Source: Melieria omissa
Lineage: Eukaryota > Arthropoda > Insecta > Diptera > Ulidiidae
Assembly: GCA_963971225.1 (NCBI GenBank)
Contig: OZ020270.1
Coordinates: 64,112,932 to 64,176,931 of the forward strand
Direction: 5' to 3'
Length of the DNA: 64,000 nt
Positions 1 through 10,042 of this stretch are shown one piece after another; positions within the stretch are counted from its first letter, which is position 1, and each line of letters opens with the position of its first letter. Under the pieces are notes generated by a model. The model did not search any database. It saw only the letters and a list, made by a program, of their open reading frames with translations, and was not told where the DNA came from. A program made the position numbers and the translations under genes.

Positions 1-329
1 ACCACAAATCCGCAGCCAAATTCGCGCTTCTCCGCATGGCAGCTGTAGTAGATATCGCAGTCTGCTCGCTTGGAGCAACCTTGTCCTGTCCATCGCATTT
101 CCTGGATGGCGGTGATGTCAGCCTTACATTTCGTGAGGGTTTCCGCCAGTTGGATAGAGGCACCTTCCCTATAGAGGGTCCGGACATTCCAGGTGCATAT
201 CCTCAAATCATGGTCCTTGAATCGTTTGCTGTGGTCGTCAACATTGTGGGTTCCTTCCGAGGCTTGCTTTTTGGCTTTCATTGGTATTTGGTTTTCCGTG
301 GCAGGCACCAAACCCTGCGCACAACCCAA
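1..329 (-). pseudogene. RTE-clade LINE endonuclease, N-terminal fragment cut by the window edge
   Basis: The minus strand encodes the start of an apurinic-type endonuclease. The motif ICTWNVRTLYREG is followed by a QEMRWTGQG motif, both typical of RTE-clade LINE polyproteins that are often mis-annotated as craniofacial development protein 2 in fly genomes. It equals the first ~110 codons of the longer copy at 24836-25164. The rest of the polyprotein (end of the endonuclease and the reverse transcriptase) would lie left of the window. I call it a fragment because only this part can be seen here; it may belong to a longer element outside the window. Confidence 0.8.
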
Positions 330-1643
330 ATTTTAAGTCCTGGGGATAGGACTCGCTGCACACATTAGTTCACTATTCAGCGGATGCCAAATAGCTATCC
401 AGAAGGGCCGCGCGGAGGCTGTGCATCAGCTTGGATTGGACAGAGACAAGGATCGTTCTGGCGTTCGCCAAGTTGAACGCAATCAGAGACTTTACCTTGT
501 ATGTCCGCTCCCTTCCTTCCAATTTGATTGTCATAACTGCAAAAAGTTAATAAAAGATGAGCTTTGTGATTTACAAAGAAACGCAATGTTTATATTTTTC
601 AAAAATTTCAACTATTTTAACAGTAGTTTAAAACTAAAAGCTCCAATCGACTAATTTTTTTTGTTTCAAAAATCTTTTACAACACATTTCATACGTTTTT
701 TAAGGAAACCCCTCATTCCTCCAATATAAAAGCTTTTGTACAATTTGTGTGTTGCAAACGTAACAAAGTAGATGAATACAAAATGTGATTTTGAGAACCG
801 TCTACTTGTTGGGAACATGAGCAATTTATATTAGATTACTTTTTAATATGATAATTTTGCTAAGAAAAAATTGCACTTGGTTAAGAGAGCAAATTGCAAG
901 TAAAACGAAAAATAAGAATAAAAGAAAAATACTAAAGAACACATAAAATTACTAAATAATACAAATTTTAAGAAAATGATAATAATAAATAGTAATATGT
1001 TGCTGTTAATATATGGATTTGAAAAATTTATCGGTATGAATTTTATTAGGCCAGAAGGCAACGTAGCCTACAAGAATGCCAACATTGCACAGCAGAAATT
1101 CATGGTTTTAGTTTTTTTTCAATAGGAACGCACACTCTACTGTACGCCTTTGCGAATTCACATGGTTCATTATTCATAGCAGAACCGAAAGCCATGGAAA
1201 TTCAATTTGCTTTTTATGTTGTGCAGTTGCTCGTATTGTTTTCATTCACCTCAGCGCATACACAAGCAACACGCACATTTATTTTCACACGGACACTGCT
1301 CTCTGAGAGAGCAAGTGATTAGTCGTGTGGGAGCAGAGCTCCAGCTTTAAAAATCAAATCCAAAAAAACCAGTGCGTGGTAAACCAAAAGTGTGCAAAAA
1401 AATAGCGAGCGAAGCTAGTGGCAACAGGCCGAGCCCAGAACCTGGAGCACCAGCCGAGTCGGTAAGCTCAACTCAAATTCAACTTCAACACTAGCCTTGG
1501 GGCAAATTGATTTCGCGCAGCCAGATCGTGAAGGTGGCAGCTGTCACCACAATTATCAGCTGTTCCGCGGGAGCACGGGATAAAACGCGCCAAGAGCAAG
1601 CGCAAAAGGGATTAGCATAAACCCAGCGCAAGAACCGTGGTGA
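330..1643. other. Non-coding: RTE 5' region, AT-rich spacer and putative R1-type LINE 5' UTR
   Basis: No ORF here resembles a known protein. Bases 330-520 are probably the 5' UTR of the minus-strand RTE element. Bases 540-1130 are AT-rich. From about 1300 the composition changes to a GC-richer leader that runs without interruption into the R1-type ORF1, so part of it is probably that LINE's 5' UTR. The exact 5' end of the LINE cannot be fixed from sequence alone. Confidence 0.5.
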
Positions 1644-2538
1644 ATGTGCGACCACTCTAAATCCCAATGTGGTGAATACACAACTGGGGAAGAGACATTA
1701 GATCTAGCTAGCGGCCAGCGAACGAGGGCGGAATCAAAAATGAGCGCAACAAAGCAAGTTGGTGCGAGTGTAATGGCGACAAGCGGTGTTCCAAAAGGTA
1801 GCGCCGACGGCGCAGCCGCGTTCGCCAAAAGCTCAAGAACGCAACGATCACCCACGCGTGAATCCATATCCGTACAGCAAGAGATCTGCCAAGCAACTAA
1901 AAGCGCAAGCGATAGCGCATGCACAACTGGTGAAGAGGCAGCAGATGTAGCTAGCGGCCAACGAACGAGGGCGGAATCAAAAATGAGCGCAACAAAGCAA
2001 ATTGCGATAAGCGGTGTGCTAAAAGGCAGCGCCGATGGCGCAGCTGCTTTCGTCAGAAGTTCGAGAACGCAGCGATCACCCACGCGTGAACGCACAACCG
2101 CACAACAAGAGATCTACCAGGCTACTAAAAGCGCAAGCGATAACGCATGCACAACTCACCTCAGCGATGGAGAATTGGAAGCGGGCGTCTCTCAGTCGAT
2201 AGTGAGAGAGCTTTCATGTGTTCTGCAAGAGAGCTTTTGGGGAGAAGGCGGAGCCTATCCTCATAGAGCTGACACCGCGTTCGAAGAGCTGGGAAATAAT
2301 ATACATGCTCTCATCAAGATGTTGATTGGTCAACGGTGGGTCAATAATCAGATGAGAAGCATAGCAAAAGCACTAGCAGCATCGTTTAAGCAAGCGGCGG
2401 CGGAGTATGCATCTGCGACGCCAATAGCAGTGAGCGACACAAAAGCAACGCAAACGGAGAAGCTGATCGATAGCGCGTGTGAGAAACGTATGCGAAAGGA
2501 AATCGAAATTTCACCAAAACCAAAGCCAAGCAGCAAAC

Positions 2539-4886
2539 CAAGGCGAATTAATAAAGGTGGCCTTGTTAGCCCAGCTGATTTGATTGTTTTGAATTCGCCG
2601 TTCAACTTGATTGTAAAAATGGTCAAAGCGACGACGAATAGAACGAAGCTGAATATAAAGGAAATCGAGAAAGAAAGAAAATGCTTTTTTATTTTTTATG
2701 ATTTCTTGAACGATGAAAGCTGCTTGGTTGGCTGCCAAACCATTTCACTAACGCCGCTGACGAGACTTTACGAACATTTTTGAGCTTAGTGCTTTGGACA
2801 GTCTCTCGACAAAATACGAATCAGACACCAAGAAGGTTTAGTGCATTAAAGTTGCACACAACTGAAGGCTTTTGATGCTTCCTCGTAAAACATAAAAACC
2901 GTCAGTTAAACGCTGGAAAAATTTCTCTCGGCTGCAATTTTAAGAAGCGGCGTTGTTGCATGATGCTTCATGATCAGCTGGAAAGCGAGGATTATTCGTA
3001 TTATTATTCCTCAAATTGTCCGGCTCATCTGAAAAATATGATATTGCGCCATGTTGTAATGAATGAATGAATAAATTAATGTCTGTTCCGGAACTTATGA
3101 TGCTGGGCAGTATCGCACCAGCATTTGTGTCTTCACCAGAAGGTATTGACTCCTGTGTCGGTGCCATTTTGTCATCGTTAGCGGCGTTGACAGAGCTGGC
3201 ACGTGATGTTCGACGATGTTCCATAGGCACTGCGGAAAGAATAATATTTATATTAAAAAAAAAATGACGAATATTTGCTGCTCACCAATTTAATCGCACT
3301 CTTCTGTTTGATAACACAGTACAACAATTTTGCGGTTTTCAAAAAACCCGCGGAGTTTCTCAACTGTTCCTTATATTTTCGGAGCCGCTGAACACGAATA
3401 TGTAATTATTTTTTTCGGGTCACCTCTAGTTTGGGTTTTACAGGGTCTTGAAGTTACAAGCTACACCCCAATTAAAAAAATTAATTTAAATGGTTGAACT
3501 TATCTTAGTCTAACAATATTGGTATCAAAAGAAAGAGAATTATGTCTCCAACTCAAATCAAATAATTTTTTTGTAATTATCCTGGCGAAAGGATATAAAA
3601 ATGTCCTTTTAAGAATGTATCCTTAATTATCCTGGAAGTTTTTCTACAAAAAAATTTGGAAAAAATATATTATAAAAACCTTGCCATGCACCAATACATT
3701 GTGAAATTTCATGTTAATCAGTCCATTGGTTCAGCTGAAAAAAATTGTTGAAGTTTATTTCAACTCAAAAACTTAAATTATTCCAAAATTTTTCACAGTG
3801 CAAAGAATTTCAGCTCTTCACAAAACCCGCCCAGTTTCTGCTCCTTATAATTCCGGTACCGCTAATCACGAATATGTAATTTGTTTTTTTGGGTCACCTC
3901 TAGTTTGGTTTTTACAAGGCCTTGAAGTTGCCAGCAACACCCACCTTGAAAACGAATTTAAATTGTTGAACTCATCCTAGTCCAACAATATCAGTATCAA
4001 ATTAAAGAGAATCAATTCTTTTGCCCAAGGCCATGTCAATGTCAATTTTACGTTATATTTTGAACCTTGAAAACGAATTGAACTCATCTTAGTCCAACAA
4101 TGGTTTTGGTTAGAATAGCTTGAGAAAAATTTGTGATCAAAATTCTAGCAAGCGTTGAATAGAAAATGTTATTGCTGAAGCTCTGGTTGCGGAAGGAGCA
4201 GTTCAGAAACTGGGCGGGTTTTGTGAAGAGCTGAAATTCTTTGCACTGTGAAAAATTTTGGAATAATTTAAGTTTTTGAGTTGAAATAAACTTCAACAAT
4301 TTTTTTCAGCTGAACCAATGGACTGATTAACATGAAATTTCACAATGTATTGGTGCATGGCAAGGGTTTTAAAATATATTTTTTCCAAATTTTTTTGTAG
4401 AAAAACTTCCAGGATAATTAAGGATACATTCTTAAAAGGACATTTTTATATCCTTTTGCCAGGAAAATTACAAAAAAATTATTTGATTTGAGTTGGAGAC
4501 ATAATTCTCTTTCTTTTGATACCAATATTGTTAGACTAAGATAAGTTCAACCATTTAAATTAATTTGTTTAATTGGGGTGTAGCTTGTAACTTCAAGACC
4601 CTGTAAAACCCAAACTAGAGGTGACCCGAAAAAAATAATTACATATTCGTGTTCAGCGGCTCCGAAAATATAAGGAACAGTTGAGAAAGTCCGCGGGTTT
4701 TTTTTACTGTTGTACTGTGTAATTTGTGCTTTTGTTTGTGCTTCTGCGCACTTTCTCTGTTTTGTATGCGTTAAGGCGAAATGAAATATCAGCTGATTTT
4801 GACAAGCAAGTTGCACAAATCCAACAACAAAATACATGGGAATTTTGTTGTTGGCCTTACGCGTTCACCTTTGTTAATTCGCCTTG
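2539..4886. mobile_element. hAT-like TIR element (2348 bp, 8-bp TSD CAGCAAAC)
   Basis: The termini are inverted repeats starting CAAGGCGAATTAA on the left and ending TTAATTCGCCTTG on the right. CAGCAAAC lies directly outside both ends (2531-2538 and 4887-4894). An 8-bp duplication and CA...TG termini fit the hAT superfamily, but I see no transposase, so it is non-autonomous and the superfamily call is tentative. It interrupts ORF1 of the R1-type LINE and contains a large foldback (3315-4720). Bases 2823-2900 resemble the 3' UTR of the R1-type LINE, so the cargo has mixed origins. Confidence 0.85.
3315..4720. repeat. Foldback with ~500-bp inverted arms and a third degenerate copy in the loop
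   Basis: The outer ends are ACACAGTACAACA (3315-3327) and TGTTGTACTGTGT (4708-4720). The left arm, about 3315-3840, is matched in reverse complement by about 4195-4720 with few differences. Between them, about 3815-4000, lies a more diverged direct copy of part of the left arm; landmarks such as AATATGTAAT and GGGTCACCTCTAGTTTGG recur. This could be a separate foldback transposon inserted in the hAT-like element, or a rearranged interior. I found no clear TSD around it. Confidence 0.75.
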
Positions 4887-5075
4887 CAGCAAACGCAGCA
4901 GACTTAATTCGCCGCGACTGCAAAGAGAGCAGGTCGAAGCTGGAGGTGATAGCGCTGAAGGCATGGTGGTAGTTAGAGCGGCAGCCAGAATGGAAGAGCG
5001 CGAGGCAACTAATCGAGAGGATGAATGGGTCGTAGTGAGCAAAGCTAAACGCAGCTTGCCAGTGGCAGGTGATAC

Positions 5076-5947
5076 CATGATACAAAAATAGAAGGTAGAG
5101 CCGTTGCTTCTTCTCAGCCGCCATGTTGCACATCTGACACTAAACCTGTTTTTGACGTTCTTCTTTGAAAATGTGCTACCGTACTGTTGTTAGAAAATCC
5201 CTTGAACATTTTCTTACGTCAACAAAATTGAAATGTATTTTGTTTAGGTTTTTGAGTTTAGATTCTCAAAATGTGAATATGTATTAGTTCCGTATGTATA
5301 TTTTCCGCAATGAACTCATCATACTTATAGTTTTGGTGTTTGATGTTTTAGGCTTGAATCAACCGTTGACGAATGAATAGAAATTTTTCAATTACGATCA
5401 ATCTCACTGAAATACAAAACATAGTTCAATTCGATATTTCAAAGTACTGAAAAAAAAGTGTTTTTGTAATTTGTCGCCGTGCCAATTAATCGGTGAGTCG
5501 CCAATTTGTTGGCACTGACAATAGTTGCCTATTTCTCACATGTTGCTTGGTGGGTTGTTCCTGGTTTTAGAGGAACGTGTTGCGAAACGTTTCTTTTTAG
5601 GCCGAACATGTTTTAGGATACGGTTTTTAAACAGCAATTTGAAAACACAAAAGAAAATGAATATTAATAAGAAATTAAAAAAAGAAATAATAACATAATA
5701 ATTTACCTTTGTATTGTCTAACAGTTCATAATATTACTAAACAAAATGTACTAGTCACATTGAAATGTCTATTTCGTGTTTATTTTAAAAAAGATCTAAA
5801 AACCCTTAGAACCTTAAATAGCCCTAATTTAGTATTACAACGAAGTGGCATCACGACCCAAGCTATTGACAAATACGAGAAACGTCAATAAACACGTTTA
5901 GTGTCAAAACAAATTACAGCGGTTCTACCTTCTATATTTGTATCATG
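5076..5947. mobile_element. P-element-like MITE (872 bp, 31-bp TIRs, 8-bp TSD GGTGATAC)
   Basis: The left end reads CATGATACAAAAATAGAAGG and goes on to GTAGAGCCGTTG; the right end is its near-perfect inverted complement (about 27 of 31 positions). GGTGATAC flanks it at 5068-5075 and 5948-5955. The CATGAT start, 31-nt length, AAGGT core and CCG near the inner end resemble the terminal repeats I know for the Drosophila P element, which also makes 8-bp duplications. There is no transposase ORF, so it would need one supplied in trans. A P/THAP9-type transposase relic lies at 21938-22320. Confidence 0.82.
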
Positions 5948-6794
5948 GGTGATACTGCAAAAGCCATTGGCGGAAGCAGTGCCCATGCAAAAAGCATGGC
6001 CGCCGTGCGGCCACTCAAAGCCAGACCGGATGCGCTTGTCATCACGACAAAAGGAAATGAGTCGTATGCGGACATATTAAAGAAAATAAAATCCGAGCCA
6101 AACTTATCCGAGCTGGGGGAAAAGGTTGTTAGAATCAGAAAAACCCAAAAAGGTGAAATGTTGTTAGAATTAGATTCTAAAGGCGAAGCGGCTCAGGCAC
6201 GCTACTGCGACGCAGTGCGTAAGACACTGGGGGATGAAGCTAGCGTCAGGGCTTTGACGCACAGCATGATTGTTGAATGCAGAGACCTAGATGAGGTGAC
6301 GACTAAGAGCGATATTGTGGCAGCGATTCAGCAGCAAGTCGGCCTGCCCGATGTGGATGAGTCGGCAATAAAAAACCTGAGAGCGGCATATGGGAACACG
6401 CAGACAGCAGTCATTAGTCTCCCTGTCAAAGCTGCTAATGCCTTGCTTGAAAAGGGGAAAATTAAGATCGGCTGGGTGGTGTGCAGATTGCGCCAAGTGA
6501 AGCCACAACCAATACGATGCTTCCGTTGCCTGGAATTTGGCCACGTTGCCAAGGACTGTGCAAACTGTGACCGCTCGAATCTGTGCCGCAGGTGTGGAAA
6601 AGAAGGCCACAAGTCCAGCGAATGCAGACACGAACCGAGGTGCATAATATGCGAAAAAATAGGTGAAACCGAGCTAAAGCATATAGCAGGAAGTAACAGG
6701 TGTGCAGCCTACCAAAAAGCAGTGTTGAAACGGCGCCAATGAGATCAATCATTGCGAAGCGGCGCAGGACCTGCTGAAGCAATCTGTAATAGAA

Positions 6795-9695
6795 ATGCGC
6801 GCTGATGTGGCTATCATCTCGGAGCCATATAAGATCTCGGCCAACGGCTTGTGGCTAGCAGACTGCTCAGCAAAAGCTGCAATATGGGCTTGCGGTAACC
6901 ACCCTTTTCAGGAGGCAAGCTCGCAGGGCGCCGGTTATGTGTGGTCCAAAATCGGCGGTATACATATATGCAGTTGCTATGCTCCACCCAGCTGGACACA
7001 CGACGAGTTCCAAACGCTGATGGACAATATTGTGAGCTCGGCAAGGCAACGTCACCCGCTGGTCATCGCCGGTGATTTTAACGCCTGGTCAACGGAATGG
7101 GGCAGCCGAAGATCTAACGCCCGAGGAACAGCTTTGCTTGAATCCTTCGCCTTGCTTGATCTTGTGCTGGTCAATCAAGGAAACACAAGCACCTTTCGCA
7201 AGGACCACAGGGAATCGATCATCGATCTCACATTCGTTAGCACCGCTTTGGCTAGGCATACAACGTGGCAAGTGAGCGAGCACTACACGCACAGTGATCA
7301 TCAAGCGCTAATATTTGAGACCAGCCGCAGCTCCACAGACAGCGCTGCATCCACAAGCCGAGCAAGCCGAGGATGGAAGACGAGAGCCCTTGATGCCGAA
7401 GTATTTCGCATGGTATTCAAAGAAAACGCAAATAAAATACCCGGGGTGAGAGCGGCGACACAAGCGGCGGACATGCTTGTCAAATCCTTGGTCGTAGCGT
7501 GTGACGCAGCAATGCCAAGAGCGGCGTATGGCCCCAATCGCAAGCCAAAGTACTGGTGGAGCGACGTCATAAACAACCTCAGGGAACAGTGTCTCCGAGC
7601 AAGGAGGCAATACCAGAGGTGCAGGAGTGACTCCGTGCGAGCTACACTGCATGAGGCGTACAAGGATAGGCGAAAGAAACTGCGGGACGAGATACGCCGC
7701 AGCAAGAAGGAGTCATTTAAGCAGCTGTGCAACGACGCCGATGCAAATCCGTGGGGCGGGGCATACCGCGTAGTAATGGCGAAAACGGGCAACGCGCCGC
7801 AAGAAAGATGCCCACAGCTACTAAATACAATTGTTCGGACCCTGTTTCCTCATCGCAAAACAGCCAGCATACCAATGTCAGTAGGTCCTGCTGGTAACAT
7901 AGTGGATGTGACAACGGACGAAGTCGTCGCCGCCTGCAACCGAATAGGAGACCGCAAGGCGCCAGGCCCAGACAACATCCCCAATAAGGCGCTTAAAATA
8001 GCCCTCTGCGACCAGCCAATTGTCTTTGCGCACGTATTGCAGCTATGCTTGGAGCAAGGGGTGTTTCCAGACAGGTGGAAGCTGCAGAAACTGGTCCTAC
8101 TGCCAAAGCCGGGAAAACCGCCAGGTACGCCGCAAGCATATCGTCCTATTTGTCTCTTGGACACGCTTGGCAAGCTGTTAGAGAGAATAATTCTGAACAG
8201 AATTGTGAAGTTCACGGAAGGAGAACGAGGGCTATCGCCAAACCAATTCGGATTCCGAAGGAACCGATCAACAATCGACGCGGTGAACTTGGCGGTGTCA
8301 GTTGCTGGTGACGCTATTGCTGGCAAAAGGTGGAAAGGCGGAACGAAGCAGTACTGCGCTATAGTGACGTTAGACATTAGAAACGCGTTCAACAGCGCAT
8401 GCTGGGAGCACATGCTAAATGCGCTGAATGAGCTCAACGTCCCAGCCTACTTATTCAACATAATCAAATATTATTTCAGCGGCAGGATCCTATCATACGA
8501 TAGCGAAGAAGGACCGAAGCGTTACACAGTCACGGCGGGTGTTCCACAAGGCTCAGTTCTTGGACCGACGCTGTGGAATATTATGTACAACGGGATATTT
8601 AACCTCCCTCTTCCAAGCGGGGTCCAAATTATAGGGTTCGCAGACGATGTAGCACTCACAGTAGTTGCCAAACATATTGCGCAGGTGGAGCAGAGAGGAA
8701 ATGAGGCCATAAGGACCATTGAACAGTGGCTTGGCAGCGTCGGGCTATCTCTGGCGCAGGAAAAAACCGAGGCGGTGGTCGTCAGCAGCCGGAAAATACC
8801 AGAAACTGCTTCGTTTTGCGTTGGCCGTTGCAGCATAACGGCCAGCAGGTGCATCAGGTACCTCGGGGTCATTATAGACGACCGGCTTAGCTTCAAACAG
8901 CACGCAGAGATCACCGCAAAGAAGGCCGCAAAAACAAACAGTGCCCTCTCGAGGATGCTGCCCAACATTGGCGGCCCGAGGAGTAGTCGACGAAAGCTGC
9001 TGGCAAGGGTGGTTAGCTCAATTCTGCTCTATGCAGCGCCAGTCTGGTCAGAGTCGTTGCGAACGAAGGCAAACTGCAGGCTATACGAACGGGTGTATCG
9101 GCTCGCAACGTTAAGAGTGATAAGCGCCTTCAAGACCACTTCTGACGATGCTGCGCTCCTGCTGGCGGGAATGACTCCGATCGGCATCATGGCGGACGAG
9201 TGCAGCCGAATTCACGCCAGGAAAAAGAAAGGCGAACGCGGCGAGATAGTGAATATGGAGGAGAAGGAAGAGTCGTTAAGGCGATGGCAGCAACGCTGGG
9301 ATTCCTCATCTAAGGGCAGATGGACTCACACGCTGATACCGGATGTGAAAAGATGGGTGAATCGAAAGCATGGCGAGCTCAACTACCACTTGACGCAGGT
9401 CCTGACGGGCCATGGAGCGTTCAGGAGCTACCTGCATCGCTTCGCGCATGAGAGCTCACCCCTATGCCCGCGCTGCAGTGTCGCAGAAGACGCGAAACAT
9501 GTTTTGTTTGACTGTCCAAGGTTTGAGGCAGCCAGAAACCACATTGCGATAGTCACAGGGGTGATGCCAACTCCACACAACCTGATTGAGCTGATGCTGG
9601 ACTCCGAGGATGCCTGGAAAGCGGTATGTAAATGCGCCGCAGACATCCACAAGGCACTGAGATGGGAAGAAGAGTGCAGGCGTGCTGACCGGTAA
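6795..9695 (+). CDS. R1-clade LINE ORF2: endonuclease, reverse transcriptase, C-terminal zinc finger
   Basis: This 966-codon open frame encodes the enzyme that nicks the target and reverse-transcribes LINE RNA. The N-terminal endonuclease shows IISEPY, VIAGDFNAWSTEWGS (about residue 93) and HSDHQALIFE (catalytic SDH). The reverse transcriptase shows KAPGPDNIPN, a LLPKPGKPPG segment, FGFRRNRST, TLDIRNAFN, GVPQGSVLGP and the catalytic FADD (about residues 615-618). The C-terminus has CPRCSVAEDAKHVLFDCPRF, a CCHC-type finger. Similarity to related ORF2 proteins (INHCEAAQDLL) starts in frame at about 6741, before the first ATG at 6795 and right at the ORF1 stop, so the true start may be upstream or use reinitiation. 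No disabling change was seen. Confidence 0.9.
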   Translation: MRADVAIISEPYKISANGLWLADCSAKAAIWACGNHPFQEASSQGAGYVWSKIGGIHICSCYAPPSWTHDEFQTLMDNIVSSARQRHPLVIAGDFNAWSTEWGSRRSNARGTALLESFALLDLVLVNQGNTSTFRKDHRESIIDLTFVSTALARHTTWQVSEHYTHSDHQALIFETSRSSTDSAASTSRASRGWKTRALDAEVFRMVFKENANKIPGVRAATQAADMLVKSLVVACDAAMPRAAYGPNRKPKYWWSDVINNLREQCLRARRQYQRCRSDSVRATLHEAYKDRRKKLRDEIRRSKKESFKQLCNDADANPWGGAYRVVMAKTGNAPQERCPQLLNTIVRTLFPHRKTASIPMSVGPAGNIVDVTTDEVVAACNRIGDRKAPGPDNIPNKALKIALCDQPIVFAHVLQLCLEQGVFPDRWKLQKLVLLPKPGKPPGTPQAYRPICLLDTLGKLLERIILNRIVKFTEGERGLSPNQFGFRRNRSTIDAVNLAVSVAGDAIAGKRWKGGTKQYCAIVTLDIRNAFNSACWEHMLNALNELNVPAYLFNIIKYYFSGRILSYDSEEGPKRYTVTAGVPQGSVLGPTLWNIMYNGIFNLPLPSGVQIIGFADDVALTVVAKHIAQVEQRGNEAIRTIEQWLGSVGLSLAQEKTEAVVVSSRKIPETASFCVGRCSITASRCIRYLGVIIDDRLSFKQHAEITAKKAAKTNSALSRMLPNIGGPRSSRRKLLARVVSSILLYAAPVWSESLRTKANCRLYERVYRLATLRVISAFKTTSDDAALLLAGMTPIGIMADECSRIHARKKKGERGEIVNMEEKEESLRRWQQRWDSSSKGRWTHTLIPDVKRWVNRKHGELNYHLTQVLTGHGAFRSYLHRFAHESSPLCPRCSVAEDAKHVLFDCPRFEAARNHIAIVTGVMPTPHNLIELMLDSEDAWKAVCKCAADIHKALRWEEECRRADR

Positions 9696-10042
9696 ACGGG
9701 TCAAACCAGCTGACGTGGACATACGCTACTATTACATGGACACACGAATGAGACGTAAATCCAAGGAGGGGTGGTGACAAACCGTACGGGGAGGGACCTA
9801 TTCCAGAGCTACGGTGGGGGAGCCTAGTAAGTGCAACTAGCGGCTAACTGCACTGACAGCAACACGATACTGTGAGCCGAGCGCTCAAAACCGCCCTCTG
9901 ACGTAATACTTAACGGGAGTGTCCGGAGGGGATTCCGGTCTGTGACATGAGGAGGTTTAGTGTGTTAAAGTCACACACTGACGGGGTTCGGCTTTAGATG
10001 CTTCCTCCTCGTTAAAATAAAAAAAACACGGACACACCCCCT
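9696..10042 (+). other. R1-type LINE 3' UTR and A-rich end
   Basis: Non-coding tail downstream of ORF2. It ends with a block (GAGGTTTAGTGTGTTAAAG ... GATGCTTCCTCCTCG) followed by a short A-rich tract and a C-run. The same block occurs in reverse at about 10070-10130 and in diverged form at 2823-2900, which marks it as the conserved 3' end of this LINE family. Confidence 0.75.

Larger units (their letters stand above)
1..1650. repeat. 1.65-kb near-identical direct repeat, copy 1
   Basis: This stretch recurs at 24836-26490 in the same orientation. Reading both copies side by side I see one substitution (near 1526) and one 5-nt length difference (near 1613); otherwise they match. It covers the 5' end of an RTE-clade LINE on the minus strand, an AT-rich spacer and a GC-richer leader. 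The match stops 7 nt into the ORF1 start region of the R1-type LINE. The left limit is the window edge, so the true repeat may be longer. Confidence 0.95.
1644..6742 (+). pseudogene. R1-type LINE ORF1 (gag-like), split by two transposon insertions
   Basis: Coding blocks are 1644-2538, 4895-5075 and 5956-6742. Leaving out both insertions plus one copy of each TSD, the blocks total 1863 nt (621 codons) and stay in one frame, so the two insertions are the only ORF1 lesions I found. The N-terminal part is Ser/Ala/Thr-rich and holds an internal duplication of about 90 residues. The C-terminal block carries CCHC zinc knuckles (CFRCLEFGHVAKDC, then CRRCGKEGHKSSEC, then a looser third) at about 6515-6700. 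Such proteins bind LINE RNA in the RNP. The ATG at 1644 is the first in frame; 1740 is an alternative start. As it stands the gene is disrupted. Confidence 0.88.
1644..10042 (+). mobile_element. R1-clade non-LTR retrotransposon with two nested DNA transposons
   Basis: The element has a gag-like ORF1 (three blocks between 1644 and 6742), an intact endonuclease/reverse transcriptase ORF2 (6795-9695), a 3' UTR and an A-rich end near 10020-10042. The order of domains, the FADD reverse transcriptase motif and the C-terminal zinc finger fit the R1 clade. No rDNA target is visible, so it is probably a dispersed member. Two DNA transposons sit inside ORF1 (2539-4886 and 5076-5947), each with a perfect 8-bp target duplication. 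The 5' UTR probably begins upstream of 1644. Confidence 0.85.

Noticed and set aside
1556..2095. Long minus-strand ORF (179 codons)
   Set aside because: Antisense shadow of the repetitive Ser/Ala-rich start of R1-type ORF1; no domain.
4726..5091. Independent gene of 121 codons
   Set aside because: Its first half is the hAT-like element terminus and its second half is the middle block of R1-type ORF1, ending in the P-like MITE.
9960..10020. Rho-independent-type terminator hairpin
   Set aside because: Inverted match with 10070-10130 reflects two LINE tails facing each other, and the context is eukaryotic.
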